In this document: piece by piece, positions 27,756 to 35,670 of the stretch
Layout of the letters: every line of letters starts with the position of its first letter
Numbering within the stretch: position 1 is the first letter of the stretch
Made by a program: the position numbers and the translations under genes
Virus record (IMG/VR): IMGVR_UViG_3300030419_007010
Span: 97,728 to 161,727 of that record
DNA from: a virus
Length of the DNA: 64,000 nt
Strand: one strand, 5' to 3'
Notes under the pieces: model-generated
The model's database searches: none
The model's input: only the letters and a program-made list of their open reading frames with translations
Told to the model about the DNA's origin: nothing

Positions 27756-28595
27756 ATGAGAAGTTATTTTAAAGCTATTTTACTTACATTATCTTTATTA
27801 CTTTTATCATCATGTTCCTCTACTATACAACAAACAAAACAAAATTTTAAATGGCCTCGTGACAGTTTTGTAAAATATGAGACATATGTCTATCGCCAGA
27901 CCTGTGTGCCGGTAGATCCAGACAACATGAAATCAAAGTGTTATGAGAGGCAACAAGGGTATACAGGCTCCGGAGCTATCATCGCAAACGGCTTTGATGG
28001 TTCTTATGTTTTAACTGCTGCTCATATGTGTAATCGTCAAGCAGATCTAGATATGTTACAATCTTTAGAGCCAAAAGATTCAGAAGAATCAGAAAATGTC
28101 AGCTTCTTTGCAAAACATTATGTTAGAGATTTAGATGATTTTACATATAATGCAGAAATTGTTTCTTATAACTCAAATTTAGATGCATGCGTTGTGTTTG
28201 TTTGGGGGCTTTTTAAGGATCCTCTAAAAATTGCAAAAAAGAGGCCAAAAATTGGTTCTAGAACATATAACATTGCCGCGCCTGCAGGCTTCTTTAAGAA
28301 AAACTTAATCCCTTTATTTGAAGGGTTTTATATTGGCAAATGGGATAAATACTCATCCGTATACACGATACCTGCAATTGGAGGCAGTTCCGGCTCTCCC
28401 ATCCTAAACAAGAAAGGCGAGTTAATTGGCTTAATATACGCAAGACATAATAGATTCCATCATATAACCCTTTCTCCAGAGTTTAAAAAACTAAAGAAGT
28501 TTATATTCGATTCTATTAATAGTCATTCGAAAGAAAGAGCTAGAAGCCAAGAATTAGATTTGCGACGCTCAATTATTATTAAGTTCAATAAGTAA
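27756..28595 (+). CDS. trypsin-like serine protease lipoprotein
   Basis: 279 residues and one of only two plus-strand genes. The N-terminus is a lipoprotein signal (FKAILLTLSLLLLSSCSS, lipidated Cys near 20). The chymotrypsin-fold triad is visible: His in YVLTAAHMCN (about 89), Asp in NSNLDACVVFV (about 143) and Ser in AIGGSSGSPIL (about 214). SD AGAGG at 8 nt. It runs divergently from phoH and ends directly against the stop of the 28596 gene. Probably acts in the periplasm or outer membrane of the infected cell. Exported proteases are unusual for a phage. Confidence 0.88.
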   Translation: MRSYFKAILLTLSLLLLSSCSSTIQQTKQNFKWPRDSFVKYETYVYRQTCVPVDPDNMKSKCYERQQGYTGSGAIIANGFDGSYVLTAAHMCNRQADLDMLQSLEPKDSEESENVSFFAKHYVRDLDDFTYNAEIVSYNSNLDACVVFVWGLFKDPLKIAKKRPKIGSRTYNIAAPAGFFKKNLIPLFEGFYIGKWDKYSSVYTIPAIGGSSGSPILNKKGELIGLIYARHNRFHHITLSPEFKKLKKFIFDSINSHSKERARSQELDLRRSIIIKFNK

Positions 28596-29066
28596 TTATT
28601 TTGAGTGTTTGTCAGCTACACTACTGGCTGCATATGCATTGGGCTTTATCTTACAGTCGAATCCTGCACCTCTAGCATATCCAGTTAGCATTTCTGTAAA
28701 CTTGCTCGTTCCGTTATTTTTGTCGGCGCCGCTAACATCTAAATGAATTTCAATATCTAATACGGGAATAAGTTCCAAAAGCTTAAGCCCTAATTCAACT
28801 GATTTTTGAACTTCTGCCAAAATTCTCTGTAAAAGATTCGGGTATTTTCTCTTATTGATAATTGTTCTCTTAATAAAATAACGTCCACCGTTCTGGCTAT
28901 CTCCGTCATAAAGACATATAGCTAAAGAGAATATACAATCTTGTTTTTTAACATGACTATCAGTTCCTACCGAAATCTTACCGTTGTCTTCTTTGTGCTC
29001 CAAAATAATATCAACAATTTCTTCGAATGATATTTTATCTCCAGAACCAGTAAACCAATCAGCCAT
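28596..29066 (-). CDS. YkuK-like protein (DUF458, RNase H fold)
   Basis: 156 residues. GKISVGTDSHVKKQDCIFSLAICLY is the first strand-turn-strand with an RNase H-type Asp, and EIHLDVSGADKNNGTSKFTEMLTGYARGAGFDCKIKPNAYAASSVADKHSK matches the DUF458/YkuK family, including the final ADxH motif. The family is thought to be RNase H-like but its substrate is not known. It overlaps the Smr gene by 8 nt, in a run with a SpoU methyltransferase. Confidence 0.8.
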   Translation of the reverse strand: MADWFTGSGDKISFEEIVDIILEHKEDNGKISVGTDSHVKKQDCIFSLAICLYDGDSQNGGRYFIKRTIINKRKYPNLLQRILAEVQKSVELGLKLLELIPVLDIEIHLDVSGADKNNGTSKFTEMLTGYARGAGFDCKIKPNAYAASSVADKHSK

Positions 29067-29292
29067 AATTGTTCTCCATAATAACTAGGCAACCATAGTT
29101 GTCAAAGTATTGATCATGATAAGTCCAACCATAATCTTCAATAATTTTAATAACTATGCTTCTCATTTTTTCAGATTTTCCAGTAATAATTTGAAAAGGA
29201 GGATCTAAAAAATTAATATATTCTATTACTACATCAATTACTTCTTGATGAGGCAAATGATGCAAGTCTAAAGTTGGGAGGTTATCACGCAT
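29059..29292 (-). CDS. stand-alone Smr domain protein
   Basis: 77 residues, essentially one Smr domain: LDLHHLPHQEVIDVVIEYIN, the LDLHG-like motif, then FQIITGKSEKMRSIVIKIIEDY in place of the usual TGxG, and a C-terminal strand YDNYGCLVIMEN-like segment. Smr domains are endonucleases; bacterial SmrB cuts mRNA at collided ribosomes. The TGRG motif is altered to TGKS, so activity needs checking. Coupled to both neighbours. Confidence 0.75.
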   Translation of the reverse strand: MRDNLPTLDLHHLPHQEVIDVVIEYINFLDPPFQIITGKSEKMRSIVIKIIEDYGWTYHDQYFDNYGCLVIMENNYG

Positions 29293-29824
29293 TTAGTTTT
29301 TTAGTATAATCATACATCGCAATTCCCGAAGTTGTACCAACGTTCATACTGCGAACTGAACCGTATTGTGTAATTGAGACCACATGATCAGCTAAATCTA
29401 ACATTTCTTTCGAGAGGCCGACTCCCTCTTCTCCAAAAATCATAAGAGAGTTTTCTGGCCAGTCGAAGTTTTCCATCGATACGGCGCCCTCTACATTATC
29501 CAGACATACGAACTTGTATTTAGACTTAAGAGATACAAGTACATCATAATTATCAATGTAGTTAAGGTCGACGTAATGATGAGTGCCAACAGCGCCCCGC
29601 CTGTCATACTTTCTTTTACCGTAGTAAAATACTTTTTCAGCGTTAAAAGCATTTGCATTCCTTATCATCGTTCCAATATTAAAATCACCATTCCAATGTT
29701 CCATCATAACAGCAAAATCATGAGATGTTGATCTTAAAGTATATATTATTTCTTCTTTTGTTTTGCCTTTGAAACGATCTTCAACATTGTAAGTCCAGGA
29801 ATTCCATCTATTTGCTACTGTCAT
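29285..29824 (-). CDS. SpoU/TrmH family RNA 2'-O-methyltransferase
   Basis: 179 residues from the ATG at 29824 (SD GGGA); the longer frame would overlap the upstream gene by 95 nt. SPOUT motifs: HWNGDFNIGTMIRNANAFNAEKVFYYG (motif 1, N-x-G-x-x-x-R), SLMIFGEEGVGLSKEMLDLADHVVSI (motif 2) and QYGSVRSMNVGTTSGIAMYDY (motif 3). Enzymes of this family methylate ribose in tRNA or rRNA. The RNA target is unknown. Neighbours are RNA-related (Smr, YkuK). Confidence 0.88.
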   Translation of the reverse strand: MTVANRWNSWTYNVEDRFKGKTKEEIIYTLRSTSHDFAVMMEHWNGDFNIGTMIRNANAFNAEKVFYYGKRKYDRRGAVGTHHYVDLNYIDNYDVLVSLKSKYKFVCLDNVEGAVSMENFDWPENSLMIFGEEGVGLSKEMLDLADHVVSITQYGSVRSMNVGTTSGIAMYDYTKKLNA

Positions 29825-30074
29825 TTTTTTCCCAATTCCAAAATTGTTCTTCCGAGTCCCACTCAAAAGTACCGTTCTCTGAAAACCATCTATTAACTCC
29901 ATCAGTTAAAACATCTAAATAAGCAGCTTCTAATTCTTTAAACGATTTTATTCGAGCCTTTGAGAAAGATGTATAATTTCCATCATTATCCTTATAAAGT
30001 TCAACTAGTTCACAGTATTCTTCTGTTTCCCAGAGATCCGGATAATTAATTTTAATTAATCCATACTTCCACAT
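29808..30074 (-). CDS. small acidic protein, unknown
   Basis: 88 residues, Trp- and Glu-rich: WKYGLIKINYPDLWETEEYCELVELY, FKELEAAYLDVLTDGVNRWF and FEWDSEEQFWNWEK. No family recognised; no signal peptide or membrane segment. Overlaps the SpoU gene by 17 nt and lies 1 nt after the Dam gene. Typical of short phage accessory proteins. Confidence 0.65.
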   Translation of the reverse strand: MWKYGLIKINYPDLWETEEYCELVELYKDNDGNYTSFSKARIKSFKELEAAYLDVLTDGVNRWFSENGTFEWDSEEQFWNWEKNDSSK

Positions 30075-30075
30075 C

Positions 30076-30546
30076 TTACATGCTGCTGATTGTTGGAGTT
30101 GTTTGTGACTTGAATACAGCCACTACCGAAGGGAATGGAGCAGAATTCTTTTCTTTACTCTCACTCTCGAACTTAAGTCGGCCTTTAATAAAATGTAGCT
30201 CCGAAGCCTTCATCATATAATTATGAAAATACTGTGTGTCTGTCCTTGCTGGACAAAGTAGTACTACTGTTGTATTCGGGTTTCTAGATTCTTCATAAGC
30301 TTTCTTAACCCAATGCTTTAGTTCCTTGCCATATGGAGGATTAACAAACACCGTTTCCCCTTCCCAGCTTTTTGATAATCCATCATCTTTTGCTGTATAA
30401 TATTTCTTACACTTTGCGGTCTTTGTTGTCGCGCATGGATCTAAAGTAAAATTGAATTTTTCGTCTAGCTTATCAAAAAACGGTTGTGGTGTTGCCCACT
30501 CATTGCTCTTTGAGCTAAACATTAGTTGTGTTGTAGAATTATTCAT
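30076..30546 (-). CDS. phage-type DNA N6-adenine methyltransferase (Dam family)
   Basis: 156 residues from the ATG at 30546, chosen for its SD GGAGG 5 nt upstream; it overlaps the previous stop by 8 nt. SNEWATPQPFFDKLDEKFNFTLDPCATTKTAKC and the catalytic VFVNPPYGKELKHWV (NPPY) are the hallmarks of the phage_Dam family. It methylates adenine, either to protect phage DNA from host restriction or to mark it. One of the clearest phage markers in the window. Confidence 0.92.
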   Translation of the reverse strand: MNNSTTQLMFSSKSNEWATPQPFFDKLDEKFNFTLDPCATTKTAKCKKYYTAKDDGLSKSWEGETVFVNPPYGKELKHWVKKAYEESRNPNTTVVLLCPARTDTQYFHNYMMKASELHFIKGRLKFESESKEKNSAPFPSVVAVFKSQTTPTISSM

Positions 30547-30793
30547 TTGTGCCTCCACTTACTAATTCTAAATAATGTTCCGGAAAAACGTGTATTCTAT
30601 TCGTTTTTGGAAAAATGACTTTTATGAGGTTTGCCTTTGGTAGAGGAGATCCATCATCATCAGTGAAGCGCTGTTCTAATTCTTTTACTTCTAGAATAAT
30701 CGCGATTTCTTCATATGATATTGTGGGAGTTGCCATTTTGTCTATAACGGAATAAATTTTTCTTCTTTTGACTAAATCGCCAATTTTCATCAA
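30539..30793 (-). CDS. small KOW/SH3-like protein
   Basis: 84 residues. It starts MMKIGDLVKRR, then has IAIILEVKE, and ends KVIFPKTNRIHVFPEHYLELVS. The order K-x-GDLV, a G/I-IILEV strand and a final EHYLEL matches a small beta-barrel family common in marine phages. Relatives in this window are at 58229, 58514 and perhaps 61975. No function is known to me. Overlaps the next gene by 4 nt. Confidence 0.65.
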   Translation of the reverse strand: MMKIGDLVKRRKIYSVIDKMATPTISYEEIAIILEVKELEQRFTDDDGSPLPKANLIKVIFPKTNRIHVFPEHYLELVSGGTNE

Positions 30794-31098
30794 TCTTCTA
30801 TATCTCTACGAAATTTAGACCGGTGTGCTTCCAATATAGCACTGGCTGCAGCCTCTTTGTTTTCAAAAGAGCCTATAGTGGTCATATTCGACGCTGTGTG
30901 CGCTTTCCATGTATATAACCACCTCACCTTCGGATCAAGCTTCAAAGTCTTGTCTGCGCGGTATTTCGGCCAGTCTATGTTGGGATTCTCTTGAATCTTT
31001 AAAGATAACTCGCCTATCAAAATACCGTCATACCAAACGTTGGTATTTGAAGTGTATTTTTGTTTGGTAAAGGAAAACTTACCAATATCCTCTTTCAT
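30790..31098 (-). CDS. small protein, unknown
   Basis: 102 residues from the ATG at 31098 (SD GAGG). The longer frame from 31134 is less likely because a good sigma-70 promoter (31123-31151) overlaps that ATG. The sequence includes TSNTNVWYDGILIGELSLKIQ and a C-terminal FENKEAAASAILEAHRSKFRR; a similar helix (FRNKKAAKNFILEHKK) ends the small protein at 31963. No function recognised. Confidence 0.65.
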   Translation of the reverse strand: MKEDIGKFSFTKQKYTSNTNVWYDGILIGELSLKIQENPNIDWPKYRADKTLKLDPKVRWLYTWKAHTASNMTTIGSFENKEAAASAILEAHRSKFRRDIED

Positions 31099-31122
31099 GA
31101 CGCCTCGTATTCTTTGAATACT

Positions 31123-31151
31123 ATTGTAGCTCATGCAACTTAAAAAGTCAA
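31123..31151 (-). promoter_or_regulatory. sigma-70 type promoter
   Basis: On the minus strand, TTGACT (31151-31146), a 17-bp spacer and TACAAT (31128-31123), each one mismatch from consensus. It would start RNA near 31116, about 20 nt before the ATG at 31098, and would make the gene at 30790 the head of a transcript reading through Dam to the genes below. Confidence 0.65.
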
Positions 31152-31156
31152 GAGTT

Positions 31157-31702
31157 TTACCAATAATAGACTAAAGAACTATTTGGTACCGGATAAAGTC
31201 CATAGAATTCACCATCTGCAAACATAACTGCTAGCGGTATTTCTACTGACCATGCTACATTATCTAACATTCTTAATTCGAATCCAATTCCCGGTCCTAC
31301 ACCAACACCCCAATGTGATTCATCTTCACAAAAGATATCATCGTCGTCGCTACAGTTGTCCCACATAGCTAGTCCACCAACTCCCAAGCTAGCATATGCC
31401 ATAGCTTCTTTGCCTTGGTGTAAACGATAGAGAATACCCCCGCCAAGTGAAACGGTGCCATCTTCTGGAGTAATAAAGGGCAGGCCTGTAACTTGCCAGC
31501 CCCAGGGTGATGGGTCTCCCGGGTCTGGTAGATATCGATATGTCGCACCTAGGCCTCGTGTAGAACCGGCTGCGAAACCAACAGAATGTTCTGCCTTTGC
31601 TCTGCTGCTAAAAAGGCCTATAAGCGTTGCGATAAATATTCCAGTTACTAAAGCGATAATAGCACCTGTTAAAATATTGTTTAAAATCTTTACATTTTTC
31701 AT
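31157..31702 (-). CDS. outer-membrane beta-barrel-like protein
   Basis: 181 residues. The N-terminus has a hydrophobic segment and an Ala-x-Ala-type cleavage site (IIALVTGIFIATLIGLFSSRAKA). The mature part alternates hydrophobic and polar residues with many Gly and Tyr (LGATYRYLPD, LGGGILYRLH, GVGVGPGIGFELR) and ends in aromatic VYYW, the C-terminal aromatic signature of barrels inserted by BamA. Probably alters the outer membrane of a Gram-negative host. No closer family recognised. Confidence 0.7.
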   Translation of the reverse strand: MKNVKILNNILTGAIIALVTGIFIATLIGLFSSRAKAEHSVGFAAGSTRGLGATYRYLPDPGDPSPWGWQVTGLPFITPEDGTVSLGGGILYRLHQGKEAMAYASLGVGGLAMWDNCSDDDDIFCEDESHWGVGVGPGIGFELRMLDNVAWSVEIPLAVMFADGEFYGLYPVPNSSLVYYW

Positions 31703-31956
31703 TCTTCTTCTCCTTGTTGGCTAGCTAACTGATTCAAGAAATCTTCGGTCGGCTCTGTAAATTTTACCATTTCTTCTAAAGTCTTAATATTTTCTCTCGC
31801 GTTTGTAAGCTTTTCTGTCCAAGTCTCTAATTCGCCCAGGACGTTTGAGTGATCGGGCACGCCGACAACGTTATTAAAATACATATCCAAAACAGCTAGC
31901 GCTTCAGATTCTTTAGATTTATAATGTGATAATATTGCATTGTATAGATTATTCAT
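31699..31956 (-). CDS. small helical protein, unknown
   Basis: 85 residues, mainly helical (SHYKSKESEALAVLDMYFNNVVG, LGELETWTEKLTNARENIKTLEEMV). It is likely to form a helix-turn-helix hairpin or short coiled coil. No family recognised. It overlaps the outer-membrane gene by 4 nt. Confidence 0.65.
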   Translation of the reverse strand: MNNLYNAILSHYKSKESEALAVLDMYFNNVVGVPDHSNVLGELETWTEKLTNARENIKTLEEMVKFTEPTEDFLNQLASQQGEEE

Positions 31957-31962
31957 TTTTCC

Positions 31963-32193
31963 CTACTTAAAGTCTGGTGTTGGAATGCTAGTCTCTGGAT
32001 CGATTGTCACATTACCTTTTTTATGTTCTAGTATAAAGTTTTTTGCTGCTTTCTTATTGCGAAAATTTGTTAGATACTTATATCTTCCAATTTCTTTAGA
32101 TTCGTCAACTATTCTTACTTCATAACATCCATGGCGAACGTGATCAATTTGGTAATAGCTGTGTTTATTTATTTTTAAGTCAGATGATTTCAT
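31963..32193 (-). CDS. small protein, unknown
   Basis: 76 residues. It includes YYQIDHVRHGCYEVRIVDESKEIGRYKYLTNF, two or three strands, then FRNKKAAKNFILEHKK, a helix also seen at the end of the 30790 protein. The two may be distant paralogues. Overlaps the ClpP gene by 14 nt. Confidence 0.6.
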   Translation of the reverse strand: MKSSDLKINKHSYYQIDHVRHGCYEVRIVDESKEIGRYKYLTNFRNKKAAKNFILEHKKGNVTIDPETSIPTPDFK

Positions 32194-32809
32194 CGATAAG
32201 TCCGTAGTCTAGGCATGTTTTAGCATCCCACCAAAGGTCATGCTTTAAAATTTCAGCCAGTTGTTTTCTTGGAATTTTGGTATATTGTTCATAAATTCCT
32301 TTGATCTTTTTCATAATCAACTCATTATTCTGCATATCATCCTTGAGTTCTTCAAACTTTCCCCAAGAGCCGGCGGAAATCTGATGAATTAACATGAAAG
32401 CATGTTTGTGCATTAGTCGGTGATCCGCTACAACACTCATAATAGTGGCAGCAGAGGCAGCACAGCCATCTACAATAGAGTGAACTGGTACCTTACAGTT
32501 CAAGATGTGATCTACACTAGAGAACCCGGCGAAGACACTCCCACCATAAGAGTTAATATGCAAATTAAGAGGTGCGACCACTTCCATACCTAACGAGTTA
32601 GAATAATTAAAGTATTTCATTCCAAGAGAATCTAATTTTTTATTCAAAGTTAGGTTATTTGTTCTTGTTACTTCTGCATAAAAGTATATGTCATTGTTCA
32701 TTGATTCAATTCTATGTTTTGAGTCACTGTGGTTTGCACCATCGGAGCCTGCTGCCGAATCTACAATTTTTTCTTTCTTTTTTGCTGCTAGCCAATAATC
32801 TTCATTCAT
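32180..32809 (-). CDS. ClpP-like serine protease
   Basis: 209 residues. The ClpP/crotonase fold is shown by PLNLHINSYGGSVFAGFSSVDHI, the nucleophile Ser in VDGCAASAATIMSVVA (about 117), the catalytic His in HAFMLIHQISAG (about 142), and DLWWDAKTCLDYGLIDEI at the end. ClpP-like proteins in phages serve as prohead proteases or regulate host proteins. Since this window has many capsid-targeting-like peptides, a maturation role is worth considering, although T4-type processing uses an unrelated protease (gp21). Confidence 0.9.
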   Translation of the reverse strand: MNEDYWLAAKKKEKIVDSAAGSDGANHSDSKHRIESMNNDIYFYAEVTRTNNLTLNKKLDSLGMKYFNYSNSLGMEVVAPLNLHINSYGGSVFAGFSSVDHILNCKVPVHSIVDGCAASAATIMSVVADHRLMHKHAFMLIHQISAGSWGKFEELKDDMQNNELIMKKIKGIYEQYTKIPRKQLAEILKHDLWWDAKTCLDYGLIDEII

Positions 32810-32813
32810 AATA

Positions 32814-33479
32814 TTACTTCCAAAAATCGTGTTCCATTTCTTTCTCTAGAGTTCTTTTATTATATTCGTTATATAATTGTTTCCACTTTTCATCATTATT
32901 TTGTGCATTGTCGCCAATTTCCCAAAGCATTTGAATATCCAATCTCTTGCACAATTCTGTTTCAGGAGTATTTTCTTTTGTCCTGCTTCCGCCGTTTCCA
33001 AAAATATCAGGTGTTAAATATTTTAATGTTTCACAGACTGTATCATCGTCGTCATATGCTGGTATTATTTTATCTACTTCCGGAATTCCTTGCAGAAACG
33101 TCTTTCTCGTTTCGTATGCCATAATTCCTGCTTCAGGCCTGTTTCTCTCTAACCATCTATCGCTATTTAGTATAATAACAACTTTGCCGTATTTAGAAGC
33201 CTCTTGAATCATATTTAAGTGACCCAAACTAAAAGGATGAAAGGCTCCGCTCAATGCAACAACACGAGTATGTCGACCTTTTTTCTTTTTCTGTGAAGTT
33301 CCTATACTAACAGTATCAACTCTTTCATAGGTTTCAACTTGAATTTCATCGTCTCTTATCTTTATTCTAACAACTTCACAGTCGTTATTATCAACAATAA
33401 TAACTTCATCGCCATGGCGAGCTTGATCTGCATCAGTGACAATTAATTTAGAATCACTTTTTCGTATTATAGATTTCAT
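32814..33479 (-). CDS. cytidylyltransferase-like nucleotidylyltransferase
   Basis: 221 residues. The first 70 residues are of unknown function. Then VVALSGAFHPFSLGHLNMIQEAS carries the HxGH motif, followed by VVIILNSDRWLERNRP, METR-like YETRKTFLQGIPEVDKIIPAYDDDDTV and an ISSTK-like region. This resembles HldE C-terminal, TagD and related NDP-forming enzymes. It could make an activated sugar or alcohol. It lies 3 nt from the ClpP and TlpA genes, not in the glycan locus. Confidence 0.82.
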   Translation of the reverse strand: MKSIIRKSDSKLIVTDADQARHGDEVIIVDNNDCEVVRIKIRDDEIQVETYERVDTVSIGTSQKKKKGRHTRVVALSGAFHPFSLGHLNMIQEASKYGKVVIILNSDRWLERNRPEAGIMAYETRKTFLQGIPEVDKIIPAYDDDDTVCETLKYLTPDIFGNGGSRTKENTPETELCKRLDIQMLWEIGDNAQNNDEKWKQLYNEYNKRTLEKEMEHDFWK

Positions 33480-33481
33480 AC

Positions 33482-34276
33482 TTAATCAAAAGGAATTGTT
33501 GGTACCTCATTAAACAGAACCAAATTAATCTTGTTTTCCATCAGAGCGTTCCAATAACCCTCTTCAACCAATCTTATACCCATATCTTTTGTTGTTACCA
33601 ATACGGATAATGGCCACGCATGTTGTGGCAGATATTTGGCGATTTCTCTATTCGGATCTGCATACATCTTATAATTCAATTTTTTATTAGCGAGATCTTG
33701 AGTCATAAGTTGCCAATTTTCCATAAATTTCAAATCTGCGTGAAAGTCACCGCTATTTGACTTATCGCGACTATCATCAAAAGGAACTTCTCCGGGAATA
33801 TTAGTATTTCCAAGCGTGTATATAATCTCCAAACCATCAACATTATATTTTTCATATATGTTTATTAAAGCAGCGGCTTCAGATAAGCAAGGACCGCACC
33901 ACCCAGCAGAGCTAACCAAAATAAATGCTTTATGTTTATCATGATTATACATATCAGACAAGCTTATCCACTGCTGATCCCATGGATTATAAAAAGTCAT
34001 ATTCGGAAGAACTTTAAATTTTTCAATCGAATAAGGTCCGGGAGGATAATCCAAGGGAGCAGCAGAAGTTTCAGGATCAGTCTCAATAATATCTGTTATC
34101 TCAACTTCTTCTTTGACTATTCTGTCTGCGGTTTTTTCAATATCAAATGACATAGAAAACGCATCGCCAACAGCAAATGATACTGAATCTGTTTCTTCAA
34201 CCTCCTGATCAGCTAAAGTTACGTTCTCTTGGCATGCTACCAAAAACATTGCTGTAATAAAGATAGTGTATTTCAA
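33482..34276 (-). CDS. TlpA-like thioredoxin-fold lipoprotein
   Basis: 264 residues. A lipoprotein signal (KYTIFITAMFLVACQE, Cys15) precedes an acidic linker of about 80 residues. The thioredoxin domain has FILVSSAGWCGPCLSEAAALINIYEKY with the CGPC redox motif (about 126-129), GLEIIYTLGNTN, and AWPLSVLVTTKDM in place of the cis-Pro loop. Probably a periplasmic disulphide reductase or oxidase tethered to a membrane. Rare in phages. Confidence 0.85.
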   Translation of the reverse strand: MKYTIFITAMFLVACQENVTLADQEVEETDSVSFAVGDAFSMSFDIEKTADRIVKEEVEITDIIETDPETSAAPLDYPPGPYSIEKFKVLPNMTFYNPWDQQWISLSDMYNHDKHKAFILVSSAGWCGPCLSEAAALINIYEKYNVDGLEIIYTLGNTNIPGEVPFDDSRDKSNSGDFHADLKFMENWQLMTQDLANKKLNYKMYADPNREIAKYLPQHAWPLSVLVTTKDMGIRLVEEGYWNALMENKINLVLFNEVPTIPFD

Positions 34277-34277
34277 T

Positions 34278-34598
34278 TTAATATTCCTTGTACGGCTGTA
34301 CTGGTTCTAGTGTTTCTTTTATCACAGAATATATTTTAGTTTTAGACCTTATACAATGCAATAATATGTAATGTTCGCTTCTTCCAGGTGAGGGTGCGTA
34401 AAATTTTCCTAGTGTTATTCTAATGTTTTTACAGCTGCAAGACATAGCAGAGTTCTTTGTATCTATGTCCTTGGTATAAAAAATGTCCCCACAATCTGCA
34501 CATTCAATCGCTCCGGTTGTTTTAGATTTTTTGTCTTTTGCCTCTTCTACATCAACTATTGTAGAATTAAAGCCAAAGCCTTTGCGAACTTTTTTCAT
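34278..34598 (-). CDS. small zinc-ribbon-like protein
   Basis: 106 residues. IECADCGDIFYTKDIDTKNSAMSCSCKNIRI has two Cys pairs (CxxC and CxC) likely to bind zinc, followed by a strand-rich C-terminal part (HYILLHCIRSKTKIYSVI). Not assigned to a family. It lies 1 nt after the TlpA gene start region and 3 nt from the next small gene. Confidence 0.62.
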   Translation of the reverse strand: MKKVRKGFGFNSTIVDVEEAKDKKSKTTGAIECADCGDIFYTKDIDTKNSAMSCSCKNIRITLGKFYAPSPGRSEHYILLHCIRSKTKIYSVIKETLEPVQPYKEY

Positions 34599-34601
34599 AT
34601 T

Positions 34602-34784
34602 TTAATCTAATAAGAGCTTCTTTTCTTCTTTTAAACCTGTTTCTTTTTCTTCCAGAAGTTCTTCTAATTGAAGTTTAGCTAAATGAGGGTACTTATCAAA
34701 TAGTTCCGGAAGAGTTAATTTTTCTTCAATTTGAATTCTTTTTATTTCTTGAGCGACTTTTCCGAGTTTTCTTTTTCCGTTCAT
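34602..34784 (-). CDS. small charged helical protein, unknown
   Basis: 60 residues, highly charged: RKLGKVAQEIKRIQIEEKLTLPELFDKYP, LAKLQLEELLEEKETGLKEEKKLLLD. The first half could be a small helix-turn-helix-like fold and the second a coiled coil. It overlaps the secreted protein gene at 34726 by 59 nt, a large overlap, so one of the two starts may be wrong. Confidence 0.5.
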   Translation of the reverse strand: MNGKRKLGKVAQEIKRIQIEEKLTLPELFDKYPHLAKLQLEELLEEKETGLKEEKKLLLD

Positions 34785-35052
34785 TGGACTTTTCTAGCTC
34801 CTTTTTGATTTTTTCGTATTTTAATGCTCTTAACTGATAGTTTTCGAAAAACTTATAGCATTCTGGGCCCGGTTTCTGGGCACCCATACTCTTATAGTGT
34901 TTTGCGCACATCTCTGCATTAATAGCGTTTGTAATTGCTTCTGAACCATCATCAAAGCCCATTATATATGCTTGTTCAGGGCTAGTATTAGATGGTATAG
35001 CCGTAGAAGTTAGCAAAACTGTCAAGGCTGCCACGAATTTATTAGTTATCAT
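34726..35052 (-). CDS. small secreted protein with basic tail, unknown
   Basis: 108 residues. It has a probable signal peptide (MITNKFVAALTVLLTSTAIPSNTS), a body with two Cys (NAEMCAKHYKSM, PGPECYKFFENY) and a tail of about 25 Lys/Arg-rich residues. The basic tail gives strong overlap with the next gene's frame. No family recognised. Export plus a cationic tail suggests envelope or peptidoglycan contact. Confidence 0.6.
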   Translation of the reverse strand: MITNKFVAALTVLLTSTAIPSNTSPEQAYIMGFDDGSEAITNAINAEMCAKHYKSMGAQKPGPECYKFFENYQLRALKYEKIKKELEKSNERKKKTRKSRSRNKKNSN

Positions 35053-35318
35053 TTCTTCTCTGCCTTCTTCTTGCTTTTTCGCTTTGTCTTAGTTTTCTTT
35101 TTTGCTTTCTTTGGTTCAAAATCAGGGTGGAGACGAGTCTTGACTACAAATTTGCCGGTGGAACTTCTTCTCTTAATTTTAACCTGCATGCCTTCAATTT
35201 TATTTTCGGACCATTTAGTGGTTAGTTCTCCTTGACGAACAACAGCTTCAGTAAATGTTTCATGAGAACTGTCTGTATCCCAAGGCTTTCCTTGTTGGAT
35301 TACTTTTTTTTCTTCCAT
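35049..35318 (-). CDS. small basic protein, unknown
   Basis: 89 residues from the ATG at 35318, which has the SD GGAGG at 6 nt; a TTG four codons upstream is less likely. It has a middle KVQVKIKRRS-like strand region (GMQVKIKRRSSTGKFVVKTRL) and a tail of about 20 mostly Lys residues. Probably binds nucleic acid. The tail resembles those of the proteins at 25126 and 34726. Confidence 0.62.
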   Translation of the reverse strand: MEEKKVIQQGKPWDTDSSHETFTEAVVRQGELTTKWSENKIEGMQVKIKRRSSTGKFVVKTRLHPDFEPKKAKKKTKTKRKSKKKAEKK

Positions 35319-35342
35319 TATTTCCTCCAATAAGGCCAGAGT

Positions 35343-35534
35343 TTAAAGCTTGTCGACTATTTTTCTCATATCTTCCGTAACCATACGACGAAAATTATTT
35401 ACTTCTTTTTTCAAAGTAACAACCTCATCCTTAAGATTACTTAAGCTCGTGCTTAATTGGTTATTTTGTTTTCTCAATGTTTCAACTTCGCTTTGAAGTG
35501 CTTTATTCGTTACTGATGACGTCTTCGGGGCCAT
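35343..35534 (-). CDS. small coiled-coil protein, unknown
   Basis: 63 residues. After APKTSSVTNKALQ, the rest is a heptad-patterned helix (VETLRKQNNQLSTSLSNLKDEVVTLKKEVNNFRRMV). SD AGGAG before the ATG. It probably forms a dimer or trimer. Function unknown. Confidence 0.65.
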   Translation of the reverse strand: MAPKTSSVTNKALQSEVETLRKQNNQLSTSLSNLKDEVVTLKKEVNNFRRMVTEDMRKIVDKL

Positions 35535-35546
35535 TATTTTCTCCTG

Positions 35547-35648
35547 TTAAAAACCATCGCAGTTCGTAAACGTATAACTAACTACGACTACATAGCTTAT
35601 TATTATACCAAACATTAAATATTTGTAAAGCTTTTCTTTAAAGTCCAC
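35547..35648 (-). CDS. 33-residue membrane protein
   Basis: A GTG start at 35648 has the SD GAGG 7 nt upstream and opens a 33-codon frame starting VDFKEKLYKYLMFGI. It contains one membrane segment (MFGIIISYVVVVSYTF) and ends NCDGF. Small single-span proteins like this are common in phage genomes. Function unknown. It lies just downstream of the tRNA in the direction of transcription. Confidence 0.5.
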   Translation of the reverse strand: MDFKEKLYKYLMFGIIISYVVVVSYTFTNCDGF

Positions 35649-35670
35649 AATTAATCCTCAATTTTTACAA

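Noticed and set aside
32180-33479. ClpP gene plus adjacent nucleotidylyltransferase as a toxin-antitoxin or defence pair
   Set aside because: Neighbour spacing is the same as everywhere in the string and neither protein resembles known defence pairs.
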